A DNA stretch of 64,000 nt from OAS926 sp035503715 (lineage in GTDB: Bacteria; Pseudomonadota; Alphaproteobacteria; Rhizobiales; Rhizobiaceae), in contig DATJTE010000155.1 in assembly GCA_035503715.1 (NCBI GenBank), forward strand, positions 19,507-83,506, in the 5' to 3' direction. Below are positions 8,446 to 16,962 of this stretch, piece after piece (position 1 is the stretch's first letter; each line of letters begins with the position of its first letter). Below the pieces are notes generated by a model, which saw nothing but the letters and a program-made list of their open reading frames with translations, searched no databases and was not told the DNA's origin. Position numbers and translations under genes: made by a program.

Positions 8446-9008
8446 GCGAAGACCGCACCAACACTGAGCGCCGCCCGGACCGGGCGGTGCTTGTTATCGC
8501 GGCGGTCCTCGGCATCGCCGCGGTCGGCATTGCCTGGAGCACCTATCTTCAGGGCGGCGTCATGGCCTACACGCCGGTCGGCCCCAAGACATTCCCCTAC
8601 ATCATCGCGGCCGGCCTGTTCGGCCTGGCCGTGTGGACCGCCTTCGAGGCGCTGCGCGGCGATTTTCCCGAGCGCGAGGAGCAGAATTTTCCGCCCATGG
8701 TGTGGATCATCGGCGGGCTGGTCGTGCAGATGCTGTCGATGAAGACGGTCGGCTTCTCGATCGCCACCGGGCTTTTGTTCGCCGCTACCGCGCGCGGTTT
8801 CGGCCGCGGCCCGTTGTGGCTGACGATCCCCTTCGGTATCGTTTTCGCATTCGTTGTCTGGCTCATCTTCGCCAAGGGCTTGCAGCTCTCGCTGCCGGAT
8901 GGACCGCTGGAGCAATGGCTCTACGCCTTCATCGGTCCGGTGCTGGCGCAGATTGGCGCGATGTTCCAATCCATCGTCGCGTTCATCACTTCTCTTTTTG
9001 CCGGCTGA
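8442..9008 (+). CDS. tctB: Tripartite tricarboxylate transporter small membrane subunit
   Basis: A 188-residue poorly conserved integral membrane protein with about four hydrophobic helices (starting VLVIAAVLGIAAVGIAWSTY). It carries the family motif YTPVGPKTFPYIIAAGLF, which marks TctB between helices 1 and 2. It overlaps tctC by ATGA and precedes tctA by 9 bases, the usual order C-B-A. Confidence 0.9.
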   Translation: MSEDRTNTERRPDRAVLVIAAVLGIAAVGIAWSTYLQGGVMAYTPVGPKTFPYIIAAGLFGLAVWTAFEALRGDFPEREEQNFPPMVWIIGGLVVQMLSMKTVGFSIATGLLFAATARGFGRGPLWLTIPFGIVFAFVVWLIFAKGLQLSLPDGPLEQWLYAFIGPVLAQIGAMFQSIVAFITSLFAG

Positions 9009-9017
9009 GAGGTCGCC

Positions 9018-10562
9018 TTGGACACGTTCGCGCTGCTCGGCCAGGGGTTCTTGACGGCGATCGACCCGCTCAACCTGCTTTACGCGCTGATCGGCGTGAC
9101 GCTTGGCACCGCTGTCGGCGTGCTGCCCGGCATCGGCCCGGCGCTCACGGTCGCGCTGCTGCTTCCCGTCACCTACAAGCTTGATCCGGCCGGGTCGCTG
9201 ATCATGTTCGCAGGCATCTACTACGGTGGCATGTATGGCGGCTCGACCACGTCGATCCTGCTCAATACGCCGGGCGAAAGCGCCTCGATCGTCACCGCGC
9301 TGGAAGGCAACAAGATGGCGCGAGCAGGCCGCGGCGGTCCTGCCTTGGCGACCGCGGCCATCGGCTCCTTCGTCGCCGGCCTGCTTGCCACGCTTGGCCT
9401 CGCCTTCATCGCACCATCGGTGGTTAAGTTCGCTCTGTCGTTCGGCCCAGCCGAGTATTTCGCGCTGATGCTGCTCGCCTTCATGACGGTGTCGGCTGCG
9501 TTCGGCGACTCGACCCTGCGCGGCCTGACTTCGTTGTTCATCGGTCTGGCGCTCGGTCTGATCGGCATCGACCAGTTGACCGGTCAAGCGCGCCTGACCG
9601 GCGGCCTGCCGAACCTCTTCGACGGAATTTCGGTGACCACGCTCGCCGTCGCCCTGTTTGCCATCGGCGAGACATTTGCGGTCTGCTCCCAGCGTGTCAT
9701 GGAGGACGAGAAGGTCGAGAAGGTCAAAGGCTCGGTCTGGATGAGCCGCGAGGACTGGAAGCGCTCCTGGGCGCCGTGGCTGCGCGGCACCGCGATCGGT
9801 TTCCCGATCGGCGCCATGCCGGCTGGCGGGGCGGACGTGTCGAGCTTCCTTTCGTACTCGGCCGAACGGAATTTCTCGAAACATCCGGAAGAATTCGGCA
9901 AGGGCGCCATTGAGGGGGTCGCGGGGCCGGAGGCGGCCAACAATGCGTCCGCTGCCGGCACGCTTGTGCCGCTGCTGACGCTTGGCCTGCCGACAACCGC
10001 GACGGCTGCGATCATGCTTGCCGGTTTCCAGCAGTTCGGACTTCAGCCGGGACCGCTGCTCTTCATCACCAACGCGCCGCTGGTGTGGGGACTAATCGCC
10101 AGCCTGCTGGTCGCGAACCTGATGCTGCTTGTGCTGAACCTGCCGCTGATCGGGCTTTGGGTGAAGCTGCTGACGATCCCGCGGCATTGGCTGTACGCTG
10201 GCATTCTCGTCTTCGCGACGCTGGGTACGATCGGCGCCGACGCCTCGACCTTCATGCTCGGGCCGATACCGACGTCCTTCGGCCTTGGCCTGCTGCTACT
10301 GTTCGGCCTGCTGGGATATCTGCTGCGGCGCTTCGGTTATCCGATCGCGCCGGTCGTCGTTGGCCTGATCCTTGGCCCGATGTCGGAGAAGAGCCTGCGT
10401 CAAGCGCTGCAGATCAGCCAGGGTGACCCCACCGCGCTGTGGCATTCCTGGATCGCGGTGGTGCTTTGGGTGCTGGCGATCACTGCCGTCGCGCTGCCGC
10501 TCTATTTGAGGGCGCGTGGCCGCGGTAAGGTGCTTAGCCAGCTTGCCGGCGACACGGATTAA
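9018..10562 (+). CDS. tctA: Tripartite tricarboxylate transporter large membrane subunit
   Basis: The main sodium- or proton-coupled translocation subunit, 514 residues with about eleven hydrophobic helices. It has the TctA signature GIGPALTVALLLPVTYKLDP (about 37-56) followed by GIYYGGMYGGSTTSILLNTP. The repeat GIEGVAGPEAANNASAAG-type motif appears as AIEGVAGPEAANNASAAG near residue 305. The start is TTG, chosen because AGAGG precedes it and the next in-frame start would lose the first helix. Confidence 0.94.
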   Translation: MDTFALLGQGFLTAIDPLNLLYALIGVTLGTAVGVLPGIGPALTVALLLPVTYKLDPAGSLIMFAGIYYGGMYGGSTTSILLNTPGESASIVTALEGNKMARAGRGGPALATAAIGSFVAGLLATLGLAFIAPSVVKFALSFGPAEYFALMLLAFMTVSAAFGDSTLRGLTSLFIGLALGLIGIDQLTGQARLTGGLPNLFDGISVTTLAVALFAIGETFAVCSQRVMEDEKVEKVKGSVWMSREDWKRSWAPWLRGTAIGFPIGAMPAGGADVSSFLSYSAERNFSKHPEEFGKGAIEGVAGPEAANNASAAGTLVPLLTLGLPTTATAAIMLAGFQQFGLQPGPLLFITNAPLVWGLIASLLVANLMLLVLNLPLIGLWVKLLTIPRHWLYAGILVFATLGTIGADASTFMLGPIPTSFGLGLLLLFGLLGYLLRRFGYPIAPVVVGLILGPMSEKSLRQALQISQGDPTALWHSWIAVVLWVLAITAVALPLYLRARGRGKVLSQLAGDTD

Positions 10563-10599
10563 GCGATCGACGGGCGCCGGATCGCCGTCGCCGCTGCGT

Positions 10600-10755
10600 T
10601 TAGTACTTGCGGATCGTGCCGAACTGCTGCGGGTCGATGCCGAGGCGCTTCAGGTGGTGGGCCTTCGGCGTGCGGCCGGACTCGACAGCGCTCGATACCG
10701 AGATCGCGCTCTGAATCGTGCCAAGCACGTCGCGGATGAAACTCTTGCGGGCCAT
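10600..10755 (-). CDS. Small basic hypothetical protein, 51 aa
   Basis: A short frame with a strong ribosome-binding site (AAGGAG about nine bases before ATG). The product begins MARKSFIRDVLGTIQSAI and ends LGIDPQQFGTIRKY, with a middle AVESGRTPKAHHLKRLG. It is basic, with an N-terminal amphipathic helix, and has no signal peptide. It aligns with the 41-residue protein encoded just upstream at 10955-11080 (hydrophobic helix, then AVxxGRxxxP). It is convergent with tctA. I do not recognise a named family; function unknown. Confidence 0.75.
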   Translation of the reverse strand: MARKSFIRDVLGTIQSAISVSSAVESGRTPKAHHLKRLGIDPQQFGTIRKY

Positions 10756-10779
10756 GGGTTCTGTCTCCTTGTGCGTCTA

Positions 10780-10794
10780 TTGTGCACTGCACAA
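10780..10794. promoter_or_regulatory. Perfect 15-bp palindrome, candidate operator
   Basis: TTGTGCACTGCACAA is a perfect palindrome about a single central base. It lies 25 bases before the start codon of the 51-residue protein and just downstream of a CTATCT hexamer on the minus strand, the usual place for a repressor site. A looser relative (TTGTGAACAGCACCAA) occurs at 11097-11112 before the second small gene. The cognate regulator is not identified. Confidence 0.5.
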
Positions 10795-10883
10795 AGATAG
10801 TGGCCGTATGATCCGATTGCGAGGGCGCACTGCGCATGGTGGGCATGCGTCTGACGCATGAAAGTCCGAACCCTGAAATGAAA

Positions 10884-10911
10884 GCCGCAGACGAGTTTCC
10901 CCGTCTGCGGC
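10884..10911 (-). terminator. Stem-loop terminator after the 41-aa gene
   Basis: A 10-bp perfect stem GCCGCAGACG/CGTCTGCGGC with an 8-base loop; read on the minus strand it is followed by TTTCATTTC. It lies 44 bases after the stop of the 41-residue gene and upstream of the next small gene. This suggests the two small genes are separate transcripts. Confidence 0.6.
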
Positions 10912-10913
10912 TA

Positions 10914-10933
10914 GCCGCATCCTCGGATGCGGC
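10914..10933 (-). other. Second stem-loop directly beside the terminator
   Basis: An 8-bp perfect stem GCCGCATC/GATGCGGC with a CTCG tetraloop, separated from the neighbouring hairpin by two bases. It begins with the same GCCGCA as its neighbour but the stems are otherwise different. It could be part of a double terminator or the end of a small RNA. Confidence 0.5.
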
Positions 10934-10954
10934 GGATCTTGTTGTAAGTCCGTC

Positions 10955-11080
10955 TTAGTAGCGGACGCGGTCGTTGCGGGGTGCGGCGCTGCGGCCGGTC
11001 CGCACCGCGGCAGCGGTGGTCAGCGCATCGCCAATAATCGACATGATTTCAGCAAACGCCGAACGTTTTGTGTCCGACAT
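10955..11080 (-). CDS. Small hypothetical protein, 41 aa
   Basis: An ATG-started frame with AAAGAGGT about eight bases upstream. The product begins MSDTKRSAFAEIMSIIGDAL and ends APRNDRVRY, with TTAAAVRTGRS in the middle. The hydrophobic helix followed by AVRTGR matches AVESGR of the 51-residue neighbour, so the two look like diverged duplicates. There is no export signal. The gene is divergent from rimP and is followed by a strong terminator. Function unknown; the good ribosome-binding site and terminator argue that it is expressed. Confidence 0.7.
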   Translation of the reverse strand: MSDTKRSAFAEIMSIIGDALTTAAAVRTGRSAAPRNDRVRY

Positions 11081-11212
11081 GATACAAACCTCTTTGTTGT
11101 GAACAGCACCAATATAGCGATTTTGTATATACTTTAGCCAGCCGAGGCCGCGCGCGGCTGATATGCGCGCCGCGCATTGATGGCCTATCCAGCGGGCTAG
11201 CGCTGAATTCGG

Positions 11213-11310
11213 CCTTGAAAGCTTGCTTTCCGCTGACAAGGGGACTATATCCGCCTCAAATTCTTGGTCGATATGACGAAGAGTGGGTCCACCCGGTCCC
11301 GCTCTTTTTT
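11213..11310 (+). promoter_or_regulatory. rimP-nusA-infB leader with attenuator-like terminator
   Basis: A CCTTG(11213-11217)/CAAGG(11237-11241) stem encloses a GAAAGC/GCTTTC pair. It is followed about 40 bases on by GAGTGGG(11281-11287)/CCCGCTC(11298-11304) and six T residues. The second structure is a textbook intrinsic terminator 27 bases before the rimP start codon. With no plus-strand gene upstream to terminate, it most likely attenuates the operon. NusA and other gene products here act in transcription or translation, which would fit autoregulation (inference). Confidence 0.6.
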
Positions 11311-11336
11311 GTTACTGGCCGACCGTTGGAGACTGA

Positions 11337-12011
11337 ATGGCTGAAGCGCTGGCAAGTGAGCGAAAGGGCGACGACCGCATCATCCGCGAGAGTGGCATCG
11401 ATGCGCGCATCGCGTCGATCGTTGCGCCCGTGCTTTCAGCGATCGGTTTTCGTCTCGTCCGCGTGCGCCTGTCCGGCCAGAACGGCCTGACCCTGCAGAT
11501 CATGGCGGAACGCGAGGACGGCACGATGACCGTCGAGGATTGCGAAGAGGTGAGCCGGACCATCTCTCCGGTTCTCGATGTCGAGGATCCGGTCGAGAAG
11601 GCATATCATCTGGAAGTGTCGTCGCCGGGCATCGACCGGCCGCTGGTTCGGGTTTCGGATTTCGAAAACTGGAAAGGTCATCTCGCCAAGCTAGAGACCT
11701 CGATCATGGTTGGCGGCAAGAAACGCTTCAAGGGCCGGATCGCCGAAGCCGGCGAAGAGGGCATCGTGATCGAGAGCGACCAGCCCGCCTACGGCGAGGA
11801 GTCGACCGCGCGCATTCCTTACGAGGCAATTGGCGAAGCGCGCCTGATTCTGACCGACGACCTGATCCGCGATGCGTTGTCCAAGGACAACAAGGCGCGC
11901 AAGGAAGCCAGGAAACGGCGCGGCGAGCCGGAAACCGCCAACGACAACGAAGAGACGATTGAGATTGGGCGCCAGGGCGAGAAGCCCGGCGACCTCGAAC
12001 GAGGAGAGTGA
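11337..12011 (+). CDS. rimP: Ribosome maturation factor RimP
   Basis: Assists 30S subunit maturation. The 224-residue protein has the RimP core: RESGIDARIASIVAPVLSAIGF, then VEDCEEVSRTISPVLDVEDP, and the signature HLEVSSPGIDRPLVRVSDF (about residues 91-109). An SH3-like C-terminal domain follows. A charged tail of about 40 residues rich in Lys, Arg and Glu is typical of rhizobial homologues. GGAG precedes the ATG. nusA starts one base after its stop region, so it is the first gene of the nusA operon. Confidence 0.95.
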   Translation: MAEALASERKGDDRIIRESGIDARIASIVAPVLSAIGFRLVRVRLSGQNGLTLQIMAEREDGTMTVEDCEEVSRTISPVLDVEDPVEKAYHLEVSSPGIDRPLVRVSDFENWKGHLAKLETSIMVGGKKRFKGRIAEAGEEGIVIESDQPAYGEESTARIPYEAIGEARLILTDDLIRDALSKDNKARKEARKRRGEPETANDNEETIEIGRQGEKPGDLERGE

Positions 12012-12012
12012 A

Positions 12013-13611
12013 ATGGCTGTCAGTGCTAACAGGCTGGAGCTTCTGCAGATCGCCGATGCGGTCGCGCGCGAAAAGGCGATCGACAAGAGCATCGTGATCG
12101 CTGCGATGGCGGACGCCATCCAGAAGGCCGCCCGGTCGCGCTATGGTCAGGAAACCAACATCCGCGCCGACATCAACCCGAGCACGGGCGAGATGAAGCT
12201 GCAGCGGCTGATGGAAGTGGTCGAGGCTGTCGAGGAGCCGGCCAAGCAGATCGCGCTGAAGTTCGCGCGCGACCGCAATCCGGACGCGCAGGTCGGCGAC
12301 TACATCGCCGAGCAGCTGCCGCCGATGGATTTCGGCCGTATCGCCGCGCAGTCGGCGAAGCAGGTCATCGTGCAGAAGGTGCGCGAAGCCGAGCGCGACC
12401 GGCAGTTCGACGAGTACAAGGATCGTGTCGGCGAGATCGTGAACGGCACTGTGAAGCGCGTTGAGTACGGCAATGTGATCGTCGACCTCGGCCGAGGCGA
12501 GGCGATCGTTCGTCGCGACGAACTAATCCCGCGCGAGAACTTCAAATACGGCGACCGCGTTCGCGCCTATGTCTACGACGTGCGCCGCGAGCAGCGCGGT
12601 CCGCAAATTTTCCTGTCGCGCACGCATCCGCAGTTCATGGCGAAGCTCTTCACCATGGAAGTGCCGGAGATCTATGACGGCATCATCGAGATCAAGTCGG
12701 TCGCCCGCGATCCGGGCAGCCGCGCCAAGATCGCCGTGATCAGCCGCGATTCCTCGATCGATCCGGTCGGTGCTTGTGTCGGTATGCGCGGTTCGCGCGT
12801 GCAGGCGGTCGTCAGCGAGCTCCAGGGCGAAAAGATCGACATCATCCCGTGGTCGCCGAATGCGGCATCCTTCATCGTCAACGCGCTGCAGCCGGCTGAA
12901 GTTGCCAAGGTGGTGCTCGACGAGGATGCGGAGAAGATCGAGGTCGTGGTGCCGGACGATCAGCTGTCGCTGGCCATCGGCCGCCGTGGCCAGAACGTCC
13001 GTCTCGCCTCGCAGCTCACCGGCTGGGATATCGATATCCTGACCGAGGAGGAGGAGTCGCAGCGCCGGCAGAAGGAATTCACCGACCGCTCGAAGCTCTT
13101 CATGGAGGCGCTGGACGTCGACGAGATGGTCGGCCAAGTGCTTGCCTCGGAAGGCTTCACCAGTGTCGAGGAAGTTGCCTACGTTGATTCCGGCGACATC
13201 GCGTCGATCGATGGCTTCGACGAGGATACCGCGTCGGAAATCCAGACCCGTGCCCGTGACTATCTCGAGCGCATCGAAGGCGAGCACGATGCAAAGCGCA
13301 GGGAGCTCGGCGTCGAGGATGACCTGCGCGAGATCCCCGGCGTCACGACTGCAATGATGGTGACGCTCGGCGAGGACGGCGTGAAGTCGATCGAGGATTT
13401 TGCCGGCTACGCCGCGGACGACCTCGTCGGCTGGAAAGAGCGCAAGGACGGCGAGACGAAGCAGTATCCGGGCGTGCTCGCCAGCCATGGCGTGTCGCGT
13501 GCCGATGCCGAGCAGATGGTTCTGGCTGCGCGCTTGAAGGCGGGCTGGATCACCGAAGAAGAGCTGGCAGCCCAGGCTGAAGAGCAGGCTGCCGAGCCCG
13601 TCGGTGCGTAA
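12013..13611 (+). CDS. nusA: Transcription termination/antitermination factor NusA
   Basis: Binds RNA polymerase and controls pausing, termination and antitermination. The 532-residue protein starts at the ATG after GAGGAGAG, giving MAVSANRLELLQIADAVAREK. An N-terminal polymerase-binding domain (1-125) is followed by an S1 domain (GEIVNGTVKRVEYGNVIVDLG) and two KH domains (SSIDPVGACVGMRGSRVQAV; LSLAIGRRGQNVRLAS). Two helix-hairpin C-terminal repeats include DDLREIPGVTTAMMVTLGE. It sits between rimP and the ylxR-like gene. Confidence 0.97.
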   Translation: MAVSANRLELLQIADAVAREKAIDKSIVIAAMADAIQKAARSRYGQETNIRADINPSTGEMKLQRLMEVVEAVEEPAKQIALKFARDRNPDAQVGDYIAEQLPPMDFGRIAAQSAKQVIVQKVREAERDRQFDEYKDRVGEIVNGTVKRVEYGNVIVDLGRGEAIVRRDELIPRENFKYGDRVRAYVYDVRREQRGPQIFLSRTHPQFMAKLFTMEVPEIYDGIIEIKSVARDPGSRAKIAVISRDSSIDPVGACVGMRGSRVQAVVSELQGEKIDIIPWSPNAASFIVNALQPAEVAKVVLDEDAEKIEVVVPDDQLSLAIGRRGQNVRLASQLTGWDIDILTEEEESQRRQKEFTDRSKLFMEALDVDEMVGQVLASEGFTSVEEVAYVDSGDIASIDGFDEDTASEIQTRARDYLERIEGEHDAKRRELGVEDDLREIPGVTTAMMVTLGEDGVKSIEDFAGYAADDLVGWKERKDGETKQYPGVLASHGVSRADAEQMVLAARLKAGWITEEELAAQAEEQAAEPVGA

Positions 13612-13649
13612 GGTGCGCACTTGGGCAAAAGGAAACGTTCGCGGAGCGC

Positions 13650-14300
13650 ATGATCGAACGGACTTGCATCGTAACCCGCAAAACCGCGGAGCCGGATGAT
13701 CTCATCCGCTTCGTGGTAGGCCCCGATTCGTCCATCGTTCCCGATCTGAAACGCAATCTGCCGGGCCGCGGCTGCTGGGTGACCGCGGACCGCAAACACA
13801 TCGATCTGGCCGTCAAACGGTCCGCTTTCGGCAAGGCGCTGAAGGCGGATATTGTCGTTCCGAAGGACCTTGGCGGCCTGGTCGACGGCCTCCTCGCCAA
13901 GGGCGCTCTGGGCGCTTTGGGGCTTGCCCGCAAGGCGGGAGTGGTCGTTCTCGGCGCCGTTCAGGTCGAAAGCGCGGTGCGCAGCGGCAAGGCTCTGGCC
14001 GTTCTCCATGCCGATGAGGCATCGGATGACGGCATCCGCAAAATCACCCAGGCCCGCCGCGCAACGGTCCATCTCGATGGCCCGGCAATCCCCGCCTACA
14101 AACTTTTCTCGGAGCGAGAATTGGGTTTGGCATTGGGGGGGACAAATGTGATACATGCTGCCGTCCTCGCGGGCGACGCGGGGCGTGCGGCTCTGAAGCG
14201 CATGGTTGCGCTTGACCGCTACCGGGGCGGCACCCCGGACGATTTGGCGACGATTGCGGCTGTCGCCGGCGAATATGACGCCGCAGAGGATACGGAATGA
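13650..14300 (+). CDS. YlxR/DUF448 RNA-binding protein fused to an L7Ae-like domain
   Basis: A 216-residue protein with an N-terminal YlxR domain (RTCIVTRKTAEPDDLIRFVV, then LPGRGCWVTADR) and a C-terminal L7Ae/L30e-like fold (GLARKAGVVVLGAVQVESAVRSGKALAVLHADEASDDG). YlxR (RnpM) binds RNase P RNA in Firmicutes, while the fused alphaproteobacterial form is widespread in the nusA-infB operon and is usually annotated as an RNA-binding protein. The ATG at 13650 follows GGAG closely. Its stop overlaps the infB start by ATGA. Confidence 0.9.
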   Translation: MIERTCIVTRKTAEPDDLIRFVVGPDSSIVPDLKRNLPGRGCWVTADRKHIDLAVKRSAFGKALKADIVVPKDLGGLVDGLLAKGALGALGLARKAGVVVLGAVQVESAVRSGKALAVLHADEASDDGIRKITQARRATVHLDGPAIPAYKLFSERELGLALGGTNVIHAAVLAGDAGRAALKRMVALDRYRGGTPDDLATIAAVAGEYDAAEDTE

Positions 14301-16864
14301 GCGATACGAAAACCGGCGACGAGAAGACGTTGAGCGTGACCCCGAAGAAGACCCTCAGCCTGAAGCCGGCTGGCGTCACACAGGGGACCGTGCGGCAGAA
14401 TTTCTCGCATGGCCGCACCAAGCAGGTCGTCGTCGAGACGAAGAAGCGCAAGTTCAGCATGCCGGGCGACAAGCCCGAGGCAGCGCCCGTCATCACGCCG
14501 GTGAAGGCGAAGACGGCGGCGACCCCGGCGGCTGAGACGCCGGCGCCCAAGCCGGTGCCGAGCGGCCTGGTTCTCAGCGATGTGACGTCGGGTCTTTCCA
14601 CAAGCGAGCTCGAAGCCCGCCGCAAGGCCCTGGAAGGCTCCAAGGTCCGCGAGGTCGAGGATCGTCAGCGCGCGGCCGAGGACGCCAAGCGCCGCAAGGA
14701 CGAAGACGAGCGCCGCCGCAAGGAGCGCGACGAGTCTGCTCGCCGCCAGGCCGAGGAAGAAGCTCGCCTGAAAACCGAGGCGGAATCCCGTCGTCGTGCA
14801 GAGGAAGAAGCCCGTCGCCGCACGCCGGTGAACGAAGTCGCCGCCGACGATGACGATGGGGATTCGGCGAAGAAGCCGGTCAAGGCGCGCGGTGCTGCTG
14901 GCCTGCCTCCGCGCAGGATTGCAACGCCTGAGGTCGCGAAGCCGACCCGCGCGAAGGGCGATGACGATCGCCGCCGCGGCAAGCTGACCCTGAATTCGGC
15001 GCTGTCGTCCGAGGACGGTGACGCTCGGGCACGTTCTCTGTCGGCGATGCGTCGCCGCCAGGAGAAGTTCAAGCGCGCGATGCATCAGGAGCCGCGCGAA
15101 AAGGTAATGCGCGAAGTGACGCTGCCTGAGACGATCACGATCCAGGATCTCGCCAACCGTATGTCGGAGCGCGCGGTCGATATCGTCAAGTTCTTCATGA
15201 AGCAGGGCCAGATTCTGAAACCCGGCGACGTGATCGACGCCGACACTGCCGAACTGGTTGCATCGGAATTCGGCCACACGGTGAAGCGTGTTGCCGAGTC
15301 CGACATCGAGGAAGGCCTGTTCAACATTCCGGACAGCGAAGAGGACCTCGTCGCGCGGCCGCCAGTGGTCACTATCATGGGTCACGTCGACCACGGCAAG
15401 ACGTCGTTGCTCGACGCCATCCGTAATGCGAACGTGGTCGCTGGCGAAGCTGGCGGCATCACGCAGCACATCGGCGCGTACCAGGTCGAGAAGAACGGTC
15501 AGAAGATCACCTTCATCGACACGCCCGGCCACGCCGCCTTCACGGCGATGCGCGCCCGTGGTGCACAGGCGACCGACATCGCGATCCTCGTTGTCGCGGC
15601 CGACGATGCGGTCATGCCGCAGACGGTGGAATCGATCAATCACGCCAAGGCCGCGAGGGTTCCGATCATCGTGGCGATCAACAAGATCGACAAGCCGAGC
15701 GCCGACCCGAACAAGGTTCGCACTCAGCTCCTCCAGCACGAAGTGTTCGTGGAATCGATGGGCGGCGAGGTGCTCGACGTCGAGGTGTCCGCGACCAAGG
15801 GCACCAACCTCGACAAGCTGCTGGAGACGATTCTCCTGCAGTCCGAGGTGCTCGATCTGAAGGCAAATCCGGACCGTACCGCGGAAGGCGTTGTCATCGA
15901 GGCGAAGCTCGACAAGGGCCGCGGCTCGGTCGCGACCGTGCTCGTCCAGACCGGCACGCTGATGCCGGGCGACATCCTTGTCGCCGGTAATGAGTGGGGC
16001 CGCGTTCGCGCGCTGGTCAACGATCGTGGCGAGCAGGTCGCCGAGGCTGGACCGGCCATGCCGGTCGAGGTTCTCGGCCTGCAAGGCACGCCGCAGGCTG
16101 GCGACCGCTTCGCGGTGGTGAACAACGAAGCACGCGCCCGCGAGATCACCGAGTACCGTCAACGCCTGGCCCGCGACAAGGCGGTCGCCCGCCATCACGG
16201 CCAGCGCGGCTCGCTCGAGCAGATGATGACGCAGCTTCAGACCAGCGGCCTCAAGGAGTTCCCGCTGCTGATCAAGGGCGACGTCCAGGGCTCGATCGAG
16301 GCGATTTCGGCGGCTCTCGACAAGCTCGGCACCGACGAGGTCCGTGCGCGGATCGTTCATTCGGGCGCAGGCGCGATCACCGAGAGCGACGTGTCTTTGG
16401 CTGAGACCTCGGGCGCCGCGATCATCGGCTTCAACGTCCGCGCCAATGCTCAGGCGCGGCAGGCAGCCGAGAATGCCGGCATCGAGATCCGCTACTACAA
16501 CATCATCTACAATCTCGTGGATGACGTTAAGGCGGCGATGTCGGGTCTGCTCTCGCCGGAGCGCCGCGAGACTTTCCTCGGCAATGCCGAGATCCTCGAG
16601 GTCTTCAACATCACCAAGGTCGGCAAGGTTGCCGGCTGCCGCGTGACGGAAGGCAAGGTCGAGCGTGGTTCGGGCGTCCGCCTGATCCGCGACAACGTCG
16701 TCATCCACGAAGGCACGCTGAAGACGTTGAAGCGCTTCAAGGACGAAGTCGCGGAAGTCCCGGCCGGCCAGGAATGCGGCATGGCGTTCGCCAACTACGA
16801 AGACATCCGTGCTGGCGACGTCATCGAGTGCTATCGCGTCGAGATGGTGACGCGCACGCTCTAG
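14297..16864 (+). CDS. infB: Translation initiation factor IF-2
   Basis: GTPase that places initiator tRNA on the 30S subunit. At 855 residues it has a long low-complexity N-terminal region (about 1-280) with alternating Arg/Lys/Glu coiled-coil sequence (EEARLKTEAESRRRAEEEAR). The GTPase domain carries GHVDHGKTSLLDAI (about 361), DTPGHAAFTAMRARG and NKIDKPSADP. Domains II-IV include GRGSVATVLVQTGTL and a C-terminal GMAFANYEDIRAGDVIE. It overlaps the upstream gene by ATGA and is followed by a terminator hairpin. Confidence 0.98.
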   Translation: MSDTKTGDEKTLSVTPKKTLSLKPAGVTQGTVRQNFSHGRTKQVVVETKKRKFSMPGDKPEAAPVITPVKAKTAATPAAETPAPKPVPSGLVLSDVTSGLSTSELEARRKALEGSKVREVEDRQRAAEDAKRRKDEDERRRKERDESARRQAEEEARLKTEAESRRRAEEEARRRTPVNEVAADDDDGDSAKKPVKARGAAGLPPRRIATPEVAKPTRAKGDDDRRRGKLTLNSALSSEDGDARARSLSAMRRRQEKFKRAMHQEPREKVMREVTLPETITIQDLANRMSERAVDIVKFFMKQGQILKPGDVIDADTAELVASEFGHTVKRVAESDIEEGLFNIPDSEEDLVARPPVVTIMGHVDHGKTSLLDAIRNANVVAGEAGGITQHIGAYQVEKNGQKITFIDTPGHAAFTAMRARGAQATDIAILVVAADDAVMPQTVESINHAKAARVPIIVAINKIDKPSADPNKVRTQLLQHEVFVESMGGEVLDVEVSATKGTNLDKLLETILLQSEVLDLKANPDRTAEGVVIEAKLDKGRGSVATVLVQTGTLMPGDILVAGNEWGRVRALVNDRGEQVAEAGPAMPVEVLGLQGTPQAGDRFAVVNNEARAREITEYRQRLARDKAVARHHGQRGSLEQMMTQLQTSGLKEFPLLIKGDVQGSIEAISAALDKLGTDEVRARIVHSGAGAITESDVSLAETSGAAIIGFNVRANAQARQAAENAGIEIRYYNIIYNLVDDVKAAMSGLLSPERRETFLGNAEILEVFNITKVGKVAGCRVTEGKVERGSGVRLIRDNVVIHEGTLKTLKRFKDEVAEVPAGQECGMAFANYEDIRAGDVIECYRVEMVTRTL

Positions 16865-16880
16865 AATGCGAGTTGAGACA

Positions 16881-16910
16881 GGGCAGCGGCTGGGCCGCTG
16901 CCCGTTTATT
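16881..16910 (+). terminator. Stem-loop between infB and rbfA
   Basis: A perfect 10-bp stem GGGCAGCGGC/GCCGCTGCCC with a TGG loop, followed by GTTTATTTG. It may end part of the infB transcript. rbfA and truB continue on the same strand, so it is probably partial. Confidence 0.65.
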
Positions 16911-16962
16911 TGAAACATGCGGTGCGGTTCGATCCCGCGCCCCACGATTTCAGGATTTGACA

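Noticed and set aside
8439..9884. A 481-codon minus-strand open frame across tctB and tctA
   Set aside because: The plus strand encodes two recognisable transporter subunits; the minus-strand product is hydrophilic and repetitive.
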